Positions 33,722 to 42,886 of a stretch of DNA of 64,000 bases are shown here, one piece after another. The stretch is from Roseimaritima ulvae (GTDB lineage: Bacteria > Planctomycetota > Planctomycetia > Pirellulales > Pirellulaceae). The first letter of the stretch is position 1. Each line of letters starts with the position of its first letter. The stretch lies in assembly GCF_008065135.1 (NCBI RefSeq), contig NZ_CP042914.1:1984001-2048000 (forward strand). The letters are read 5' to 3'. The translations under genes and the position numbers were made by a program. The notes beneath the pieces were generated by a model that made no database searches, was not told the DNA's origin, and saw nothing but the letters and a program-made list of their open reading frames with translations.

Positions 33722-34960
33722 ATGGACGTTTCCAAGCACGCCGAACCCGGCTACCACGCCAATGGGAATCGGATGCGTTGTCGAGGCACCACGAAACGTC
33801 TTTGCTCATGCGTGATGGCCTGGATGCTGTGCGCTGCGGCCCAGCTGTGGATGGCCCCCTCGGCCACCGCCCAGACTGATTTGCCTCAAACGGATCTAAG
33901 CCAGACAGAATTGACCCAGGCTGATTTGACCCAGGCAGCGCCGGCGGTCTGGACGGCGGAGATGGTGCGGGTATGGGCGGCGCAGCATGCCGATGGTGCT
34001 CGGGCTTTGGCGGCGGAGAGCCGATCGGTCGGGGCGGCTTATGATCGCGACGATGACGCGCAGCGCAAGCAAGCCTGTTTGACCCAGCTGGTGTTGGCTC
34101 ACCTGGCCGCGCACGATCGCAACCGCGCCGCTGCGGAAGCCCTGTCGACGTATTATCGGATCGTCGCCATCGAGCAACAGCTGCGGACGCTCCGCGATGC
34201 CAGCGAAGTGGTCGACACGCTGCAGCAGTTGGCCGAGAAGGCGGAGCAGTTTGAGTTGCCCGATGGGGATCCCAACGCCTTGGCGCGACAGGGCTTGGAA
34301 TTGGCCGCGCGGGTGGTTGACGCCGAAGTGGGAATCCGCAAGCTGCGTTTGCGTCTGGCTCGCTTGACCTGTCAGCCGCTGGCAGTGGCCAATGAGGCTT
34401 TGTTGAGCGATCAGCTGCCGCCCGCTCCGGCCCTGCTGTCCCTGGACGATGCGATCGCCGACGCCCTGGCGCATCGCCGTGATCTGCAGGCCATCGAAGC
34501 GGTCTGCCCGCGGATTTCCAGCGACACGATGCCGGCCGTGCGATCGTTGATGGGCGTGTTGCAGCCGGGGTTGGGAATCGGCACCGCCGTCGCCACCAAG
34601 GCGCTGTTGTTCGGCCACGGCGGCGAAGAGGGCAAAGATGTTTGTGCCCGTCGCGACCAATGCCGCAGCCTGGCTCAGACGCGTCGTGAGCAAATCCAGG
34701 ACGAGGTGCGGCTAGCGGAGTTGGAGTTGCAGGCTTGTTATCAACGTACCGATCTGGCCGACCAACGCTTGAGTTTGGCCAAGCAAGCCGCTCGCGAGCA
34801 AGCCAAAGCGGTGGAACTGGAGCAGCGTCCGCCGGGCGCGGATCTGCTGGCAGCGCTGGAGTCGCTGACGGTCCGCGGCGAGCTGCAGGGGCGGTGGATG
34901 GAGCAGGCGGTCGCGGAAGTCGAGTTGTTGGAAGCTCGCGGCGCGGCGTATCGCGAATAA
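33722..34960 (+). CDS. TolC-like exported helical protein
   Basis: 412 residues. The signal peptide is best read from an ATG at 33773 (MRCRGTTKRLCSCVMAWMLC), but the earliest ATG at 33722 also has it inside. Next comes a short repeat QTDLPQTDLSQTELTQADL. The rest is long helices: about 120-200 (LRDASEVVDTLQQLAEKAEQ) and 320-405 (QIQDEVRLAELELQACYQ, LSLAKQAAREQAKAVELEQ), and SLDDAIADALAHRRDLQAI resembles the start of a TolC repeat. The strands of a TolC barrel are not obvious, so it may be a partial relative. It could serve as outer component for an export system; that is inference. Confidence 0.62.
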   Translation: MDVSKHAEPGYHANGNRMRCRGTTKRLCSCVMAWMLCAAAQLWMAPSATAQTDLPQTDLSQTELTQADLTQAAPAVWTAEMVRVWAAQHADGARALAAESRSVGAAYDRDDDAQRKQACLTQLVLAHLAAHDRNRAAAEALSTYYRIVAIEQQLRTLRDASEVVDTLQQLAEKAEQFELPDGDPNALARQGLELAARVVDAEVGIRKLRLRLARLTCQPLAVANEALLSDQLPPAPALLSLDDAIADALAHRRDLQAIEAVCPRISSDTMPAVRSLMGVLQPGLGIGTAVATKALLFGHGGEEGKDVCARRDQCRSLAQTRREQIQDEVRLAELELQACYQRTDLADQRLSLAKQAAREQAKAVELEQRPPGADLLAALESLTVRGELQGRWMEQAVAEVELLEARGAAYRE

Positions 34961-34961
34961 A

Positions 34962-35461
34962 CGCCCGGCCGATCGTTTCAGCGAAGCGGCGTTGTTGTTG
35001 AGCGGCGAGGGGATCGTGTTGGCGGCCAACCGCCCCTACCAGCAACTGCAGTTGGATCCGCTGTCTCCGCTGGGCCGATCGCTGTGCGAATTGGTCGACG
35101 ACGACGAGCGAGACGTACGAGGGTACTTGCGCGACTGCGCCCACAATCGCCAAGCGGTCCCGGGGATGCTCAAGTTCCGCAGCTTGCAAGGCCCAGCGGT
35201 GGCCTTGCGGTGCGACGGCGGGGCGTTGCCGACTGGAACGCCGGGGCGGAAAAACTGTTTGGGTTTTCCGCCGAGGAAATGGTCGGCCAGTCGGTGCTGA
35301 ACCGGATCGTGCCCGAGCCGCAGAAAGAGCAGTTTCTGTCGACGCTGCGAGGCATCGAACGAGGCGAGCAAATTGAACCGTTTGAAACCCTGCGGAAAAA
35401 CAAGCGTGGGCAACTGGTCCCGGTCGCCATCCGGGTTTCGCCGATTCTGGACAGCGAGTAG
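34962..35461 (+). pseudogene. Remnant of the N-terminal PAS region of a hybrid histidine kinase
   Basis: Two frames carry recognisable pieces in order. From 34962 to about 35225 one frame reads RPADRFSEAALLLSGEGIVL and LVDDDERDVRGYLRDCAHN, a PAS domain found in large hybrid kinases. At about 35225 the sequence passes, in another frame, into VADWNAGAEKLFGFSAEEM, the middle of a second PAS domain, which runs to a stop at 35459-35461 (RVSPILDSE). The start of that second PAS is missing. A third frame then continues with the end of a GAF domain ([17 protein letters not shown]) into the downstream kinase. The picture is a once-continuous gene with internal deletions. An assembly error cannot be excluded. 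Confidence 0.7.
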
Positions 35462-35481
35462 AACGTGATCGGGTCATCGAA

Positions 35482-37482
35482 TTGTACGCTCGCCAGACGC
35501 GACCCCGCGATGAGGAATTGATCGAAACCATCAGTGCGGTGGCGGCGCAGCTGTCGCAGTTTCTGGAACGCTGCAACGCCGAACAACAACTGCAACGCAG
35601 CCAGGAAGAATTGTTGGGCAGCGAAGAACGTCTGCGGTTGGCGCTGGATGCCGGTCGGATGGGCAGCTGGGAATGGAACGTTGCCAGTGGCGGCGTGAGC
35701 TGGTCGTCCACGCTGGAAAAAATCCATGGGCTCGAGGTCGGCCAGTTTGCGGGTACCTGGGAGGCGTATCAGCAAGATATGCATCCGGACGATCGGGACG
35801 ATGTGCTGGCGACGATCGAACATACCCTCCAGCACGGCCAGTCCCAATATATCGAATACCGCATCGTCTGGCCGGATGGCAGCGTGCATTGGTTGGAGTC
35901 CCGCGGGCGGGTGTTCCGCGACGACGCCGGCCGGCCGCTGCGGATGATCGGAATCTGCTCGGATATCACCACCCGCAAACAGTTCGAGCAGACCTTGCGG
36001 TTTTTGGCCGAATCCAGCAAGTCGTTGGCGACCTTGGTCGATTACCGGTCGACGTTGCAGAAAATCGCTTCCCTGGCCGTGCCCCATTTTGCGGATTGGT
36101 GTGCGGTCGACATTTTGGAAGCCGATGGCGGTGTGCAGCGGTTGGCCGTGGCCCACGCCGATCCCGCCAAACTGCCGTTGGCCGAACAGCTTTATCGTCG
36201 TTATCCGTCGCCGCCCGATGCCGCACACGGCGCCGTCAAAGTGCTCCGCACCGGCGAACCGGAATGGACCGCCGAGGTGACCGATGCGATGCTGCAACGG
36301 GTCGCGGAGGATGACACGCACCTGGCGATGTTGCGGCAGTTGGGTTTGACCTCTTATATGTGCGTGCCACTGCGGGGCAAAGACGAATTCTTGGCGATGC
36401 TGGCCCACGAACTGCGAAATCCCTTGGCGCCGATTCGCAGCGGCCTGGACTTGCTGGCGATGAATTCCGCGGGCGAGGATACGACCGTCAGCTTGATGCA
36501 GGAGCAATTGGAGCATGTGGTTCGGTTGGTCGACGATCTGTTAGACGTGTCACGGATCATGCGCGGTAGAGTCGAGCTGCGGAAGGAAAACGTCGATCTG
36601 GCGACGCTGGTCGAACGCTCGGTACACGCCGTGAGGCCGCTGATCGACAGCCACCAACAGCAATTAGTCGTGCGGGGTGCCGAGCAACCGCTGTGCTTAG
36701 AAGCCGATCCGGTGCGCATTGCTCAGGTCATCGAAAACCTGTTAACCAACGCGTCCAAATACATGGATGCCGGCGGACGCATCGAATTAGACGTGCAGCG
36801 GCAAGACGATTGGGCAGTGCTGACCGTGCAGGATACCGGCGTGGGCATCGATGCCGAATTGTTACCTCAGGTGTTTGACCTGTTTACCCAGGCCTCCCGC
36901 TCGCTCGATCGCTCTCAAGGCGGATTAGGGATCGGTTTGACTCTGGTGCAACGACTTGTCGAAATGCACGGGGGCACGGTGGCGGCGCACAGCGAAGGGT
37001 TGGGCTGTGGCAGTAAATTTGAGGTGCGGTTGCCGCTGACCGAAAAAACTTGTTCACCGCCGGCGGCGGAAAGCGGCGACAGCAAACAGGCGGCTTGTCG
37101 GGTGTGCGTCGTCGACGACAACCGCGCCGCGGCGTGGTTGTTAAAAGCACTGTTGGAGAAATTAGGCGACCACACCGTGCAGACGGCTGGGGATGGGCCC
37201 GCGTTATTGGCGACGATCCACGGCTTCCAGCCAGATGTGGTGTTTTTGGATATCGGCCTGCCCGGCATGGACGGTCACCAAGTGGCTCGTGAAATTCGCC
37301 GCCAGCGCGAATTTGACGACGTCTTATTGGTTGCCTTGACGGGCTATGGGCAAGCCGAAGATCGCAAAAATTCCCGCGACGCCGGTTTTGACCTGCACCT
37401 CGTTAAACCTCCGTCGGTGGACCAGATCAAAATGGTTTTTACGCACCCCAAACTGGCAGCGCAGAGCGAGCAAACTTCGTAA
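35482..37482 (+). CDS. Hybrid sensor histidine kinase, N-terminally truncated
   Basis: 666 residues from a TTG; the real start is unknown because the upstream part is broken. Order: tail of a GAF domain (1-35, [19 protein letters not shown]); PAS at about 50-165 ([33 protein letters not shown]); a GAF domain 180-295 that ends abruptly at YMCVPLRG; HisKA with His in [13 protein letters not shown] directly after it; HATPase ([29 protein letters not shown]); and a C-terminal receiver ([13 protein letters not shown], Asp in [13 protein letters not shown]). The missing end of the GAF domain and its linker indicate another deletion, in frame. Kinase and receiver motifs are intact, so it may still function. 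Confidence 0.82.
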   Translation: MYARQTRPRDEELIETISAVAAQLSQFLERCNAEQQLQRSQEELLGSEERLRLALDAGRMGSWEWNVASGGVSWSSTLEKIHGLEVGQFAGTWEAYQQDMHPDDRDDVLATIEHTLQHGQSQYIEYRIVWPDGSVHWLESRGRVFRDDAGRPLRMIGICSDITTRKQFEQTLRFLAESSKSLATLVDYRSTLQKIASLAVPHFADWCAVDILEADGGVQRLAVAHADPAKLPLAEQLYRRYPSPPDAAHGAVKVLRTGEPEWTAEVTDAMLQRVAEDDTHLAMLRQLGLTSYMCVPLRGKDEFLAMLAHELRNPLAPIRSGLDLLAMNSAGEDTTVSLMQEQLEHVVRLVDDLLDVSRIMRGRVELRKENVDLATLVERSVHAVRPLIDSHQQQLVVRGAEQPLCLEADPVRIAQVIENLLTNASKYMDAGGRIELDVQRQDDWAVLTVQDTGVGIDAELLPQVFDLFTQASRSLDRSQGGLGIGLTLVQRLVEMHGGTVAAHSEGLGCGSKFEVRLPLTEKTCSPPAAESGDSKQAACRVCVVDDNRAAAWLLKALLEKLGDHTVQTAGDGPALLATIHGFQPDVVFLDIGLPGMDGHQVAREIRRQREFDDVLLVALTGYGQAEDRKNSRDAGFDLHLVKPPSVDQIKMVFTHPKLAAQSEQTS

Positions 37483-37506
37483 CGCGTCCGTTACTTTCTC
37501 TTCTTC

Positions 37507-37573
37507 CGTAGCCGAACTCGCCAGAGTGTGGAATTTTCCCGGTGCCGTCCAAAGTCTGGCGACTTCGGCTACG
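37507..37573. repeat. Hairpin repeat, CGTAGCCGAAGTCGCCAGA family
   Basis: Left arm CGTAGCCGAACTCGCCAGA (37507-37525) and right arm TCTGGCGACTTCGGCTACG (37555-37573) pair with one mismatch. It fills the gap between the convergent hybrid kinase and metF genes. Confidence 0.85.
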
Positions 37574-37585
37574 GGCTACGGGAAC

Positions 37586-38461
37586 CTAAGCGGTGGAACC
37601 GAGCTGGCAGCCTTCGAGCATCTTTTCGGCAGCTTGGCTTTTGTTCAGCACGTACAGATGCATGCCCGCGGCATCGTTCTTTAAGAGGTCCAGCAACTGC
37701 TCGCGAGCATGTTGGACGCCGATTTCAAACTGCCAGTCGGGGGCTTCTTTTTCGCTGAGCCGTTGGACCAGCTGGGGCGGCAGTTTGGCTTTGCACATCG
37801 AGGTGATCCGCTGAGCCTGCGCCAGATTGGTGATCGGCAACAGTCCCGGCACGATGGGCACCGTGATGCCGTTTTGTTCGCAGCGTTCGCGGAACCGATA
37901 GAAGTCGGCGTTGTCGTAGAACAGCTGCGTAATCACGATGTCGGCGCCCGCGTCGACTTTGCGTTTCAGGTTGCTCAGATCGCTGTCGGCGTCGAGGGCT
38001 TCTTGGTGAACTTCCGGGTATCCGGCGACGGCGATCCCAAACGGATGGGGTTGGGTGCGGATCAGTTCCACCAATTCATTGGCATATCGCAGGCCGCCCG
38101 CGACGGCTTGAAATGTGGTTTCGCCTTTGGGCGGATCGCCACGAAGGGCGACAATAAAATCGGTGCCCCGCTGGGAGGCTTCTTGCAGGTAGGTGCGGAT
38201 TTCGTCGGCCGTGGCGCCCACACATGTCAGGTGCGAGGCCACAGGCAGCTCGGTGCGTCGTCGGACTTCACTCAACACGTCCAGCGTCAGGCCTTGTGTG
38301 GAGCCGCCGGCACCGTAGGTGCAGGTAAAATAATCCGGCTTGAAGGCCATCAACCGATCGACGTGTTCGTACAACGACTGCAGTCCGGCTTCCGTCTTGG
38401 GCGGAAACAATTCAAACGACAGGCCACGGCGTCCGTCGCGGTAGTAATCGGCAAGCTTCAT
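37586..38461 (-). CDS. metF: 5,10-methylenetetrahydrofolate reductase
   Basis: 291 residues, normal for the bacterial enzyme. It reduces methylene-THF to methyl-THF with FAD, feeding methionine synthesis. Marks: catalytic Glu17 in LSFELFPPKTEAG, FTCTYGAGGSTQG, HLTCVGATADEI, DFIVALRGDPPKG, FGIAVAGYPEVH, DAGADIVITQLFYDN and VPIVPGLLPITN. All cofactor and folate positions look present. It lies 76 bp downstream of the PhyH gene, possibly co-transcribed. I saw no SAM or cobalamin riboswitch before it. Confidence 0.95.
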   Translation of the reverse strand: MKLADYYRDGRRGLSFELFPPKTEAGLQSLYEHVDRLMAFKPDYFTCTYGAGGSTQGLTLDVLSEVRRRTELPVASHLTCVGATADEIRTYLQEASQRGTDFIVALRGDPPKGETTFQAVAGGLRYANELVELIRTQPHPFGIAVAGYPEVHQEALDADSDLSNLKRKVDAGADIVITQLFYDNADFYRFRERCEQNGITVPIVPGLLPITNLAQAQRITSMCKAKLPPQLVQRLSEKEAPDWQFEIGVQHAREQLLDLLKNDAAGMHLYVLNKSQAAEKMLEGCQLGSTA

Positions 38462-38537
38462 AAATCTACTGAGGGGGTCAGAATCAAATCAACAAAAGTT
38501 TGCCATAGGCTAACAGATGACAGCGAAACGCCAAACG

Positions 38538-39374
38538 TCAGTCGGTTTGCGGTCGGGCGGCACCGGGCCAGCGATCGGGATCGGCTTGGCCGGCCACGAC
38601 CACGCCTTTTTGGTTCCAGCCCAACAGGGCGGTGACATCGGCCGGGCAGTATCGCAGCGTCAGGCCGCAGCGGCGTCGCGACGAGTGATTGGGTGAGGAA
38701 CCGTGCAGTAGCAGGTCGCTGTGGATGGAAAACTGGCCGGCCTGCAGCGGAGTCGCTTGGATGCGGCCGTATTTTTCGGGATCCGAGACGGTTTGGTTCA
38801 GCACGTTGCCGGACTGACGATCGCTTTCGGCGAATTCAATCAAGCCCTTGGTATGCGATCCAACGACAACTTCCATGCAGCCGTTTTCCAGGTCCGCGTC
38901 GTCGATGGCCAGCCACACGGTAACAGATTTGGTGGGCGTCAGCGGCCAGTAGCTACAGTCCTGATGCCAGTCGACGCGTTTGCCATCGCCGGGCAGTTTG
39001 CAAAAGAAATGGGCTCCCCAGCCCACCACGTTAGGCCCCAACAGGTCGACCACCGGAGCCACGATGCCCGGATGCTGCAGCAGATCCCAGACCCGCGCGT
39101 GTTTCAGGTGAGCGCTGCTGATCGAGTAACTGTCGCGGCCGGCCGCCAAGGCGTCGCTGAGCAGACCATCGAAGTAGCCGCGGTACTCGTCGGCCGTGGC
39201 GGCGTCGTAGGCGGACAGCGGAGCCAAGTAGCCAGAGGCATTCCAGGCGGTGATGTCGGCGGAGGAAAGCGTTTGCGGAGCGGGGTTTTCGGCCGGGAAA
39301 AAACGGATTTCCCGATCGATTTTTTCAATCGCTTCGCGGTCAGGAATGATGGCGAATTCGGTTTGCTGTTGCAT
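38538..39374 (-). CDS. Phytanoyl-CoA dioxygenase (PhyH) family protein
   Basis: 278 residues from the ATG at 39374; another ATG ten codons upstream (39404) is also possible and neither has a clear ribosome site. It is an Fe(II)/2-oxoglutarate-dependent oxygenase: iron ligands His137 and Asp139 in DWHQDCSYWPL and His224 in SDLLLHGSSPNHSS, with Arg235 or nearby for 2-oxoglutarate. Further marks are VWLAIDDADLENGCMEVVVG (given as seen) and SHTKGL. These enzymes hydroxylate diverse substrates, from lipids to natural products, so the target is not known. No export signal. Confidence 0.88.
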   Translation of the reverse strand: MQQQTEFAIIPDREAIEKIDREIRFFPAENPAPQTLSSADITAWNASGYLAPLSAYDAATADEYRGYFDGLLSDALAAGRDSYSISSAHLKHARVWDLLQHPGIVAPVVDLLGPNVVGWGAHFFCKLPGDGKRVDWHQDCSYWPLTPTKSVTVWLAIDDADLENGCMEVVVGSHTKGLIEFAESDRQSGNVLNQTVSDPEKYGRIQATPLQAGQFSIHSDLLLHGSSPNHSSRRRCGLTLRYCPADVTALLGWNQKGVVVAGQADPDRWPGAARPQTD

Positions 39375-39468
39375 CGTAGGCACCGTTTTAGGTAGGGACA
39401 GCATAGCTGGCGGCAGGTTGATTCTACGCTGCCGTGACGAATGTGTCTAAGGATGGTGAGAACGGATC

Positions 39469-39987
39469 ATGGAAGGATCGGTCGTCGAATGGGTTCGCGC
39501 CCTGGCAAGTACGGACAAATCGCAGCGAGCTGCGGCGGCCGCGGCGCTGGCTCGCAGCACGCAACCGCTGTCGCCCGCCATCGTGCCCCTGGTGCTCGCC
39601 GCCGGCCAACGCGATGACGAAACCCGAATGTGGGCAGCCGATGCGTTGGAAACCGCCGGCCCGCCGGCGGTTGCGGACGTCCAGCGTCTAGTCGCCGTGC
39701 TGGCCACCCCGGCGGAAGCCTCCGACGGTGAATCAGCCTACTGGGCCGCCAAGTTGTTGGGGCGGCTGGGACCGGCCGCCGCCGCCGCAACCGCGGCCCT
39801 GGCGAAGGCCCTGGAGCAATCGCCTTACCTGGCCGTTCGCGAACAAGCCGCCACGGCGCTGGGACGTATCGGACCGGCCGCCGCCGCGTCGACGCCGGTG
39901 TTGCAGCAGGCCGCCGGTGAGTCTTCGCCGCGACTGGTTCGTTTGGCTCTGGCCGCTTTGGAATCGATTCGCGGGATGGCGGCCTGA
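39469..39987 (+). CDS. HEAT-repeat protein
   Basis: 172 residues, no signal peptide. Four to five HEAT-like helix pairs are visible: RMWAADALETAGPPAVADV, YWAAKLLGRLGPAAAAATA and VREQAATALGRIGPAAAAS among them. Such small solenoids act in protein binding. The last base of its stop is the first base of the next ATG (TGATG), so it is translationally coupled to the nuclease-family gene and could be its partner. Confidence 0.78.
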   Translation: MEGSVVEWVRALASTDKSQRAAAAAALARSTQPLSPAIVPLVLAAGQRDDETRMWAADALETAGPPAVADVQRLVAVLATPAEASDGESAYWAAKLLGRLGPAAAAATAALAKALEQSPYLAVREQAATALGRIGPAAAASTPVLQQAAGESSPRLVRLALAALESIRGMAA

Positions 39988-41057
39988 TGTTTTGGAAAAA
40001 GAAACGCTCGCGGTCCACCAAATCGCGACTGCCCTGGACGCGGTTTATCGGTCCCGGCGTGACGATTGTGGGGCTGTTATCCCTGCTGGGATTCGGCGTC
40101 GGCAAAGGCGTCGACTTTTCGAAACTGGACACGGACCTAGTCTCGGCGTCCACCGAATTAGACGGTTCGACCGTGACGACGCCGATCGTGGGCAGCGGCA
40201 AGCGAGCCGATCGGATTCGCATCGCCAGCTTCAACATTCAGGTGTTCGGCGAGAAAAAGTCGAGTGATCCCAACGTGATGGGCGTGCTGGCCTCGATCAT
40301 GACGCACTTTGACCTGGTCGCGATCCAGGAAGTCCGTTCGCCGAAGTCCCAACCGGTGCAGCGACTGGTCGATCAAATCAACGCCAGCGGTGGGCAGTAC
40401 GCATCGATCGTCAGCCCTTCGCTGGGACGCACCAGCCAGACCGAACAGTACGCGTTTGTCTGGGATGTCACTCGGATCCGCATGATTCCCGATTCCAGCT
40501 ATGTGGTCAGCGATCCCGAAGACCGCATGCATCGCGAACCGATGGCGGCCACGTTCCAGAGCATTGTGGCGGCGTCCAGCGGCCGCAGCGGTTTCAAATT
40601 CACTTTGATCAACGCGCATACCGATCCGGACGAAGTCCTCCACGACGGCCCCGACAATGAACTGAACGTGCTGGATGACGTTTATCTGTCGATTCGCGAG
40701 TATGAATACGCGCGCCAGGGCGAAGAGGATTTTGTTTTGCTGGGCGATCTGAACGTAGATCGCGAGCACCTGTATGAACTGGGCGCCATTCACGGAATTG
40801 AATCGGTCGTCGGCGACGTGCCCACCAATACCGCGGGTACCAAAGTCTACGACCACATCCTCGTCGATCGGGCGACGACCAGTGAATTTACCGGGACCGC
40901 CGGAGTCATCGATTTTGTGAAAGATTTAAACCTGACCAAGGAGCAGGCGTTATTGGTGAGTGATCACCTGCCGATCTGGGCGGAATTCAGCATCTACGAA
41001 CAACCAGCCTTCGCCGCCGTCGCCACTCGCCCCAGCAGCTCCGCCCCGCAACGCTAA
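39987..41057 (+). CDS. Membrane-anchored endonuclease/exonuclease/phosphatase family protein
   Basis: 356 residues. A basic start (MFWKKKRSRSTKSRLPW) and one hydrophobic helix (about 22-42, GVTIVGLLSLLGFGVG) anchor it to the membrane, facing the periplasm. The catalytic domain has the DNase I-like motifs IRIASFNIQVFG (Asn), VAIQEVRS (Glu), NAHTDPDE (His), LGDLNVD (Asp, Asn) and SDHLPIWAEF (Asp-His). It lacks other domains. Likely hydrolyses phosphodiester bonds of nucleic acid or lipid head groups. The gene ends just before the IS element, which does not disrupt it. Confidence 0.85.
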   Translation: MFWKKKRSRSTKSRLPWTRFIGPGVTIVGLLSLLGFGVGKGVDFSKLDTDLVSASTELDGSTVTTPIVGSGKRADRIRIASFNIQVFGEKKSSDPNVMGVLASIMTHFDLVAIQEVRSPKSQPVQRLVDQINASGGQYASIVSPSLGRTSQTEQYAFVWDVTRIRMIPDSSYVVSDPEDRMHREPMAATFQSIVAASSGRSGFKFTLINAHTDPDEVLHDGPDNELNVLDDVYLSIREYEYARQGEEDFVLLGDLNVDREHLYELGAIHGIESVVGDVPTNTAGTKVYDHILVDRATTSEFTGTAGVIDFVKDLNLTKEQALLVSDHLPIWAEFSIYEQPAFAAVATRPSSSAPQR

Positions 41058-41081
41058 AGGGACTTTCCCCGTGCGGCGTCT

Positions 41082-42697
41082 TAGGCCCGGAGGGCCGGCA
41101 CAGCCCTTGCCGGGGGTGTAAACCCAATGCCACCTACTTTGGTTTTTCCGGGGGGGATGGCTGGAATCGACAGCTTTTTGGCACAGAATTTGCGCAGTGA
41201 AATTGGTTTCTTTTCCAATGTCACTTTGGCGTAGAAACCGTGATGGTAGCACCAACAAACGAATCCGATCCTGATTCTCCGTTCTGTCGCGCAAAGACTT
41301 TGCTTGCCGATTTGATTGGCTTACCTCAGCTTCAAGCTGCCTTTGAAGGACAGGAACCTTCTCACGCCAAAAGGGTCTACACGCAGGCACCCACGCTCTG
41401 GTTGCTGGTGATGCAGCGACTAGGAGGTGGACTGTCGCTTGAGCAAGTTGTCAAAGACCTCATCAATAACCACAGTGACATTCTGCCCGAGAATCGACGA
41501 GTCACCGAAGGCAAGCTGTCTGAAAATAACTCCGCTTACAACAAGGCTCGGCAGAATCTGCCAATTGAAGTGATCGAGGAATTCTCACATCGAGTATGCG
41601 ATCACCTGGCTCGTCGGGCGGAACCAGCTTTCCTAGACCAGCGCGTCTTCATCCTCGATGGAACGACCATCACGCTGCCGCCAACACAGGAACTAAAAAA
41701 GGCTTTCCCGCCCGCAATGAACAAGCACGGCGAGTCGGTATGGCCAGTGGCTTGTTTGATGGTTGCTCACGAAATGCAGACCGGCTGCGCGTTGGTTCCC
41801 CAGGTCGATCCGATGTACGGCTCCAAAAACTCCAGCGAACCGAAACAAGCTGAGAAGATCATTGACCGACTTCCCGAGAACTCGATCGTGTTGGCGGATA
41901 GCGGTTTTGGCATCTTTTCAGTCGCTTTCCATTGCCAGTTGCGAGCAAAGCCGTTCGTCTTCAGGTTGACCAAACAGCGTTACAAAGCGTACATCAAGAA
42001 GGCCACTCTGATCGAAGAAACGGAAGGTTGCCGAACCTATCACCTGATCTGGAAACCGACCGCTAAAGAACGAAAGAAACATCCTGCGCTTCCGGCCGAC
42101 GCAGCGGTCGAGGCATTCATTCATCAAGTCGATTTGGAGAATGGGCAAACGCTTGAATTGGTTACCAATGTTGAGACTGATGGGGTATCGGTCGGGGAGT
42201 TGTATCGGCGGCGGTATGATATTGAATTCGATATCCGAGACCTGAAGGTCACGATGGACTCCGAGAACATTCGTGCCAAGAGCGTCGACACGGTCAAGAA
42301 AGAGTTGCTGGGATCAGTGATCGCTTACAACCTAGTGACTCAGCTTCGCAAACAAGCGGCTAAACTGATCAATGTCAAACCTCGTCGCCTTAGCTTCAGC
42401 GGCGTGTGGACGACATTTCGTTACGACCTTCTGTACAAAGACTTCAACACGCTGGAAGAGTGGAACCTTGCCTACCAAGGAGCACTGGTGAGCGCATCAG
42501 GCCGCAAGCTGCCAAATCGCAAAGAGCCACGGAGCTACCCCCGCCTTGCCCATGCGCGCCGCCAAAAGACAACCAAATTTCAAAAATCGCTTCGGAAATC
42601 CAATACCAAAGCCCCAACTCCCCCACCCGATTAACGGAAAAGTAGGTGGCATTGGGTTCACACCCCCGGCAGAGATTATGTCGGCCCTCCGGGCCTA
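41082..42697 (+). mobile_element. IS4-family insertion sequence in long inverted flanking arms
   Basis: A complete transposase gene lies between inverted arms 41082-41138 and 42641-42697. The arms agree at 50 of 57 positions. Their innermost 18 bases (CCCAATGCCACCTACT and neighbours) are identical and are probably the true IS ends. The outer 40 bases (TAGGCCCGGAGGGCCG, TGCCGGGGGTGT) look like the two halves of a palindromic intergenic repeat, and a weaker inverted match (GGGACTNTCCCC) goes on beyond them. So the IS may have landed in a hairpin repeat. A direct target duplication was not found. Confidence 0.85.
41240..42634 (+). CDS. IS4-family transposase
   Basis: 464 residues, apparently complete. 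Catalytic residues: Asp140 (FILDGTTITLPP), Asp220 (SIVLADSGFGIFS) and Glu329, the last in a textbook YREK signature (Tyr322, Arg325, Glu329, Lys336 in YRRRYDIEFDIRDLK). The N-terminal part has LGGGLSLEQVVKDLI typical for the family. Codon use is less G+C-rich than the neighbours, fitting a mobile gene. It could move its own element. Confidence 0.92.
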   Translation: MMVAPTNESDPDSPFCRAKTLLADLIGLPQLQAAFEGQEPSHAKRVYTQAPTLWLLVMQRLGGGLSLEQVVKDLINNHSDILPENRRVTEGKLSENNSAYNKARQNLPIEVIEEFSHRVCDHLARRAEPAFLDQRVFILDGTTITLPPTQELKKAFPPAMNKHGESVWPVACLMVAHEMQTGCALVPQVDPMYGSKNSSEPKQAEKIIDRLPENSIVLADSGFGIFSVAFHCQLRAKPFVFRLTKQRYKAYIKKATLIEETEGCRTYHLIWKPTAKERKKHPALPADAAVEAFIHQVDLENGQTLELVTNVETDGVSVGELYRRRYDIEFDIRDLKVTMDSENIRAKSVDTVKKELLGSVIAYNLVTQLRKQAAKLINVKPRRLSFSGVWTTFRYDLLYKDFNTLEEWNLAYQGALVSASGRKLPNRKEPRSYPRLAHARRQKTTKFQKSLRKSNTKAPTPPPD

Positions 42698-42886
42698 GCC
42701 GGAAGACAGCGGCGCAGGGACTGTCCCCGCGCGCTTCTCCTCCGCGATGCCCCCAACGCCTATCCTCTGCCCCACCACGTACCCACCGGGCCTCCGCAAA
42801 ACCACAAACTACAAAAATATTCCAATCCGCCGAGCCGTTGAGTCGTCTTAGAATAGAGCATCCACTCCTCCAACGAGACCTCTTCC

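Noticed and set aside
38462-38537. Possible SAM or cobalamin riboswitch before metF
   Set aside because: The gap to the PhyH gene is only 76 bp and shows none of the conserved riboswitch boxes.
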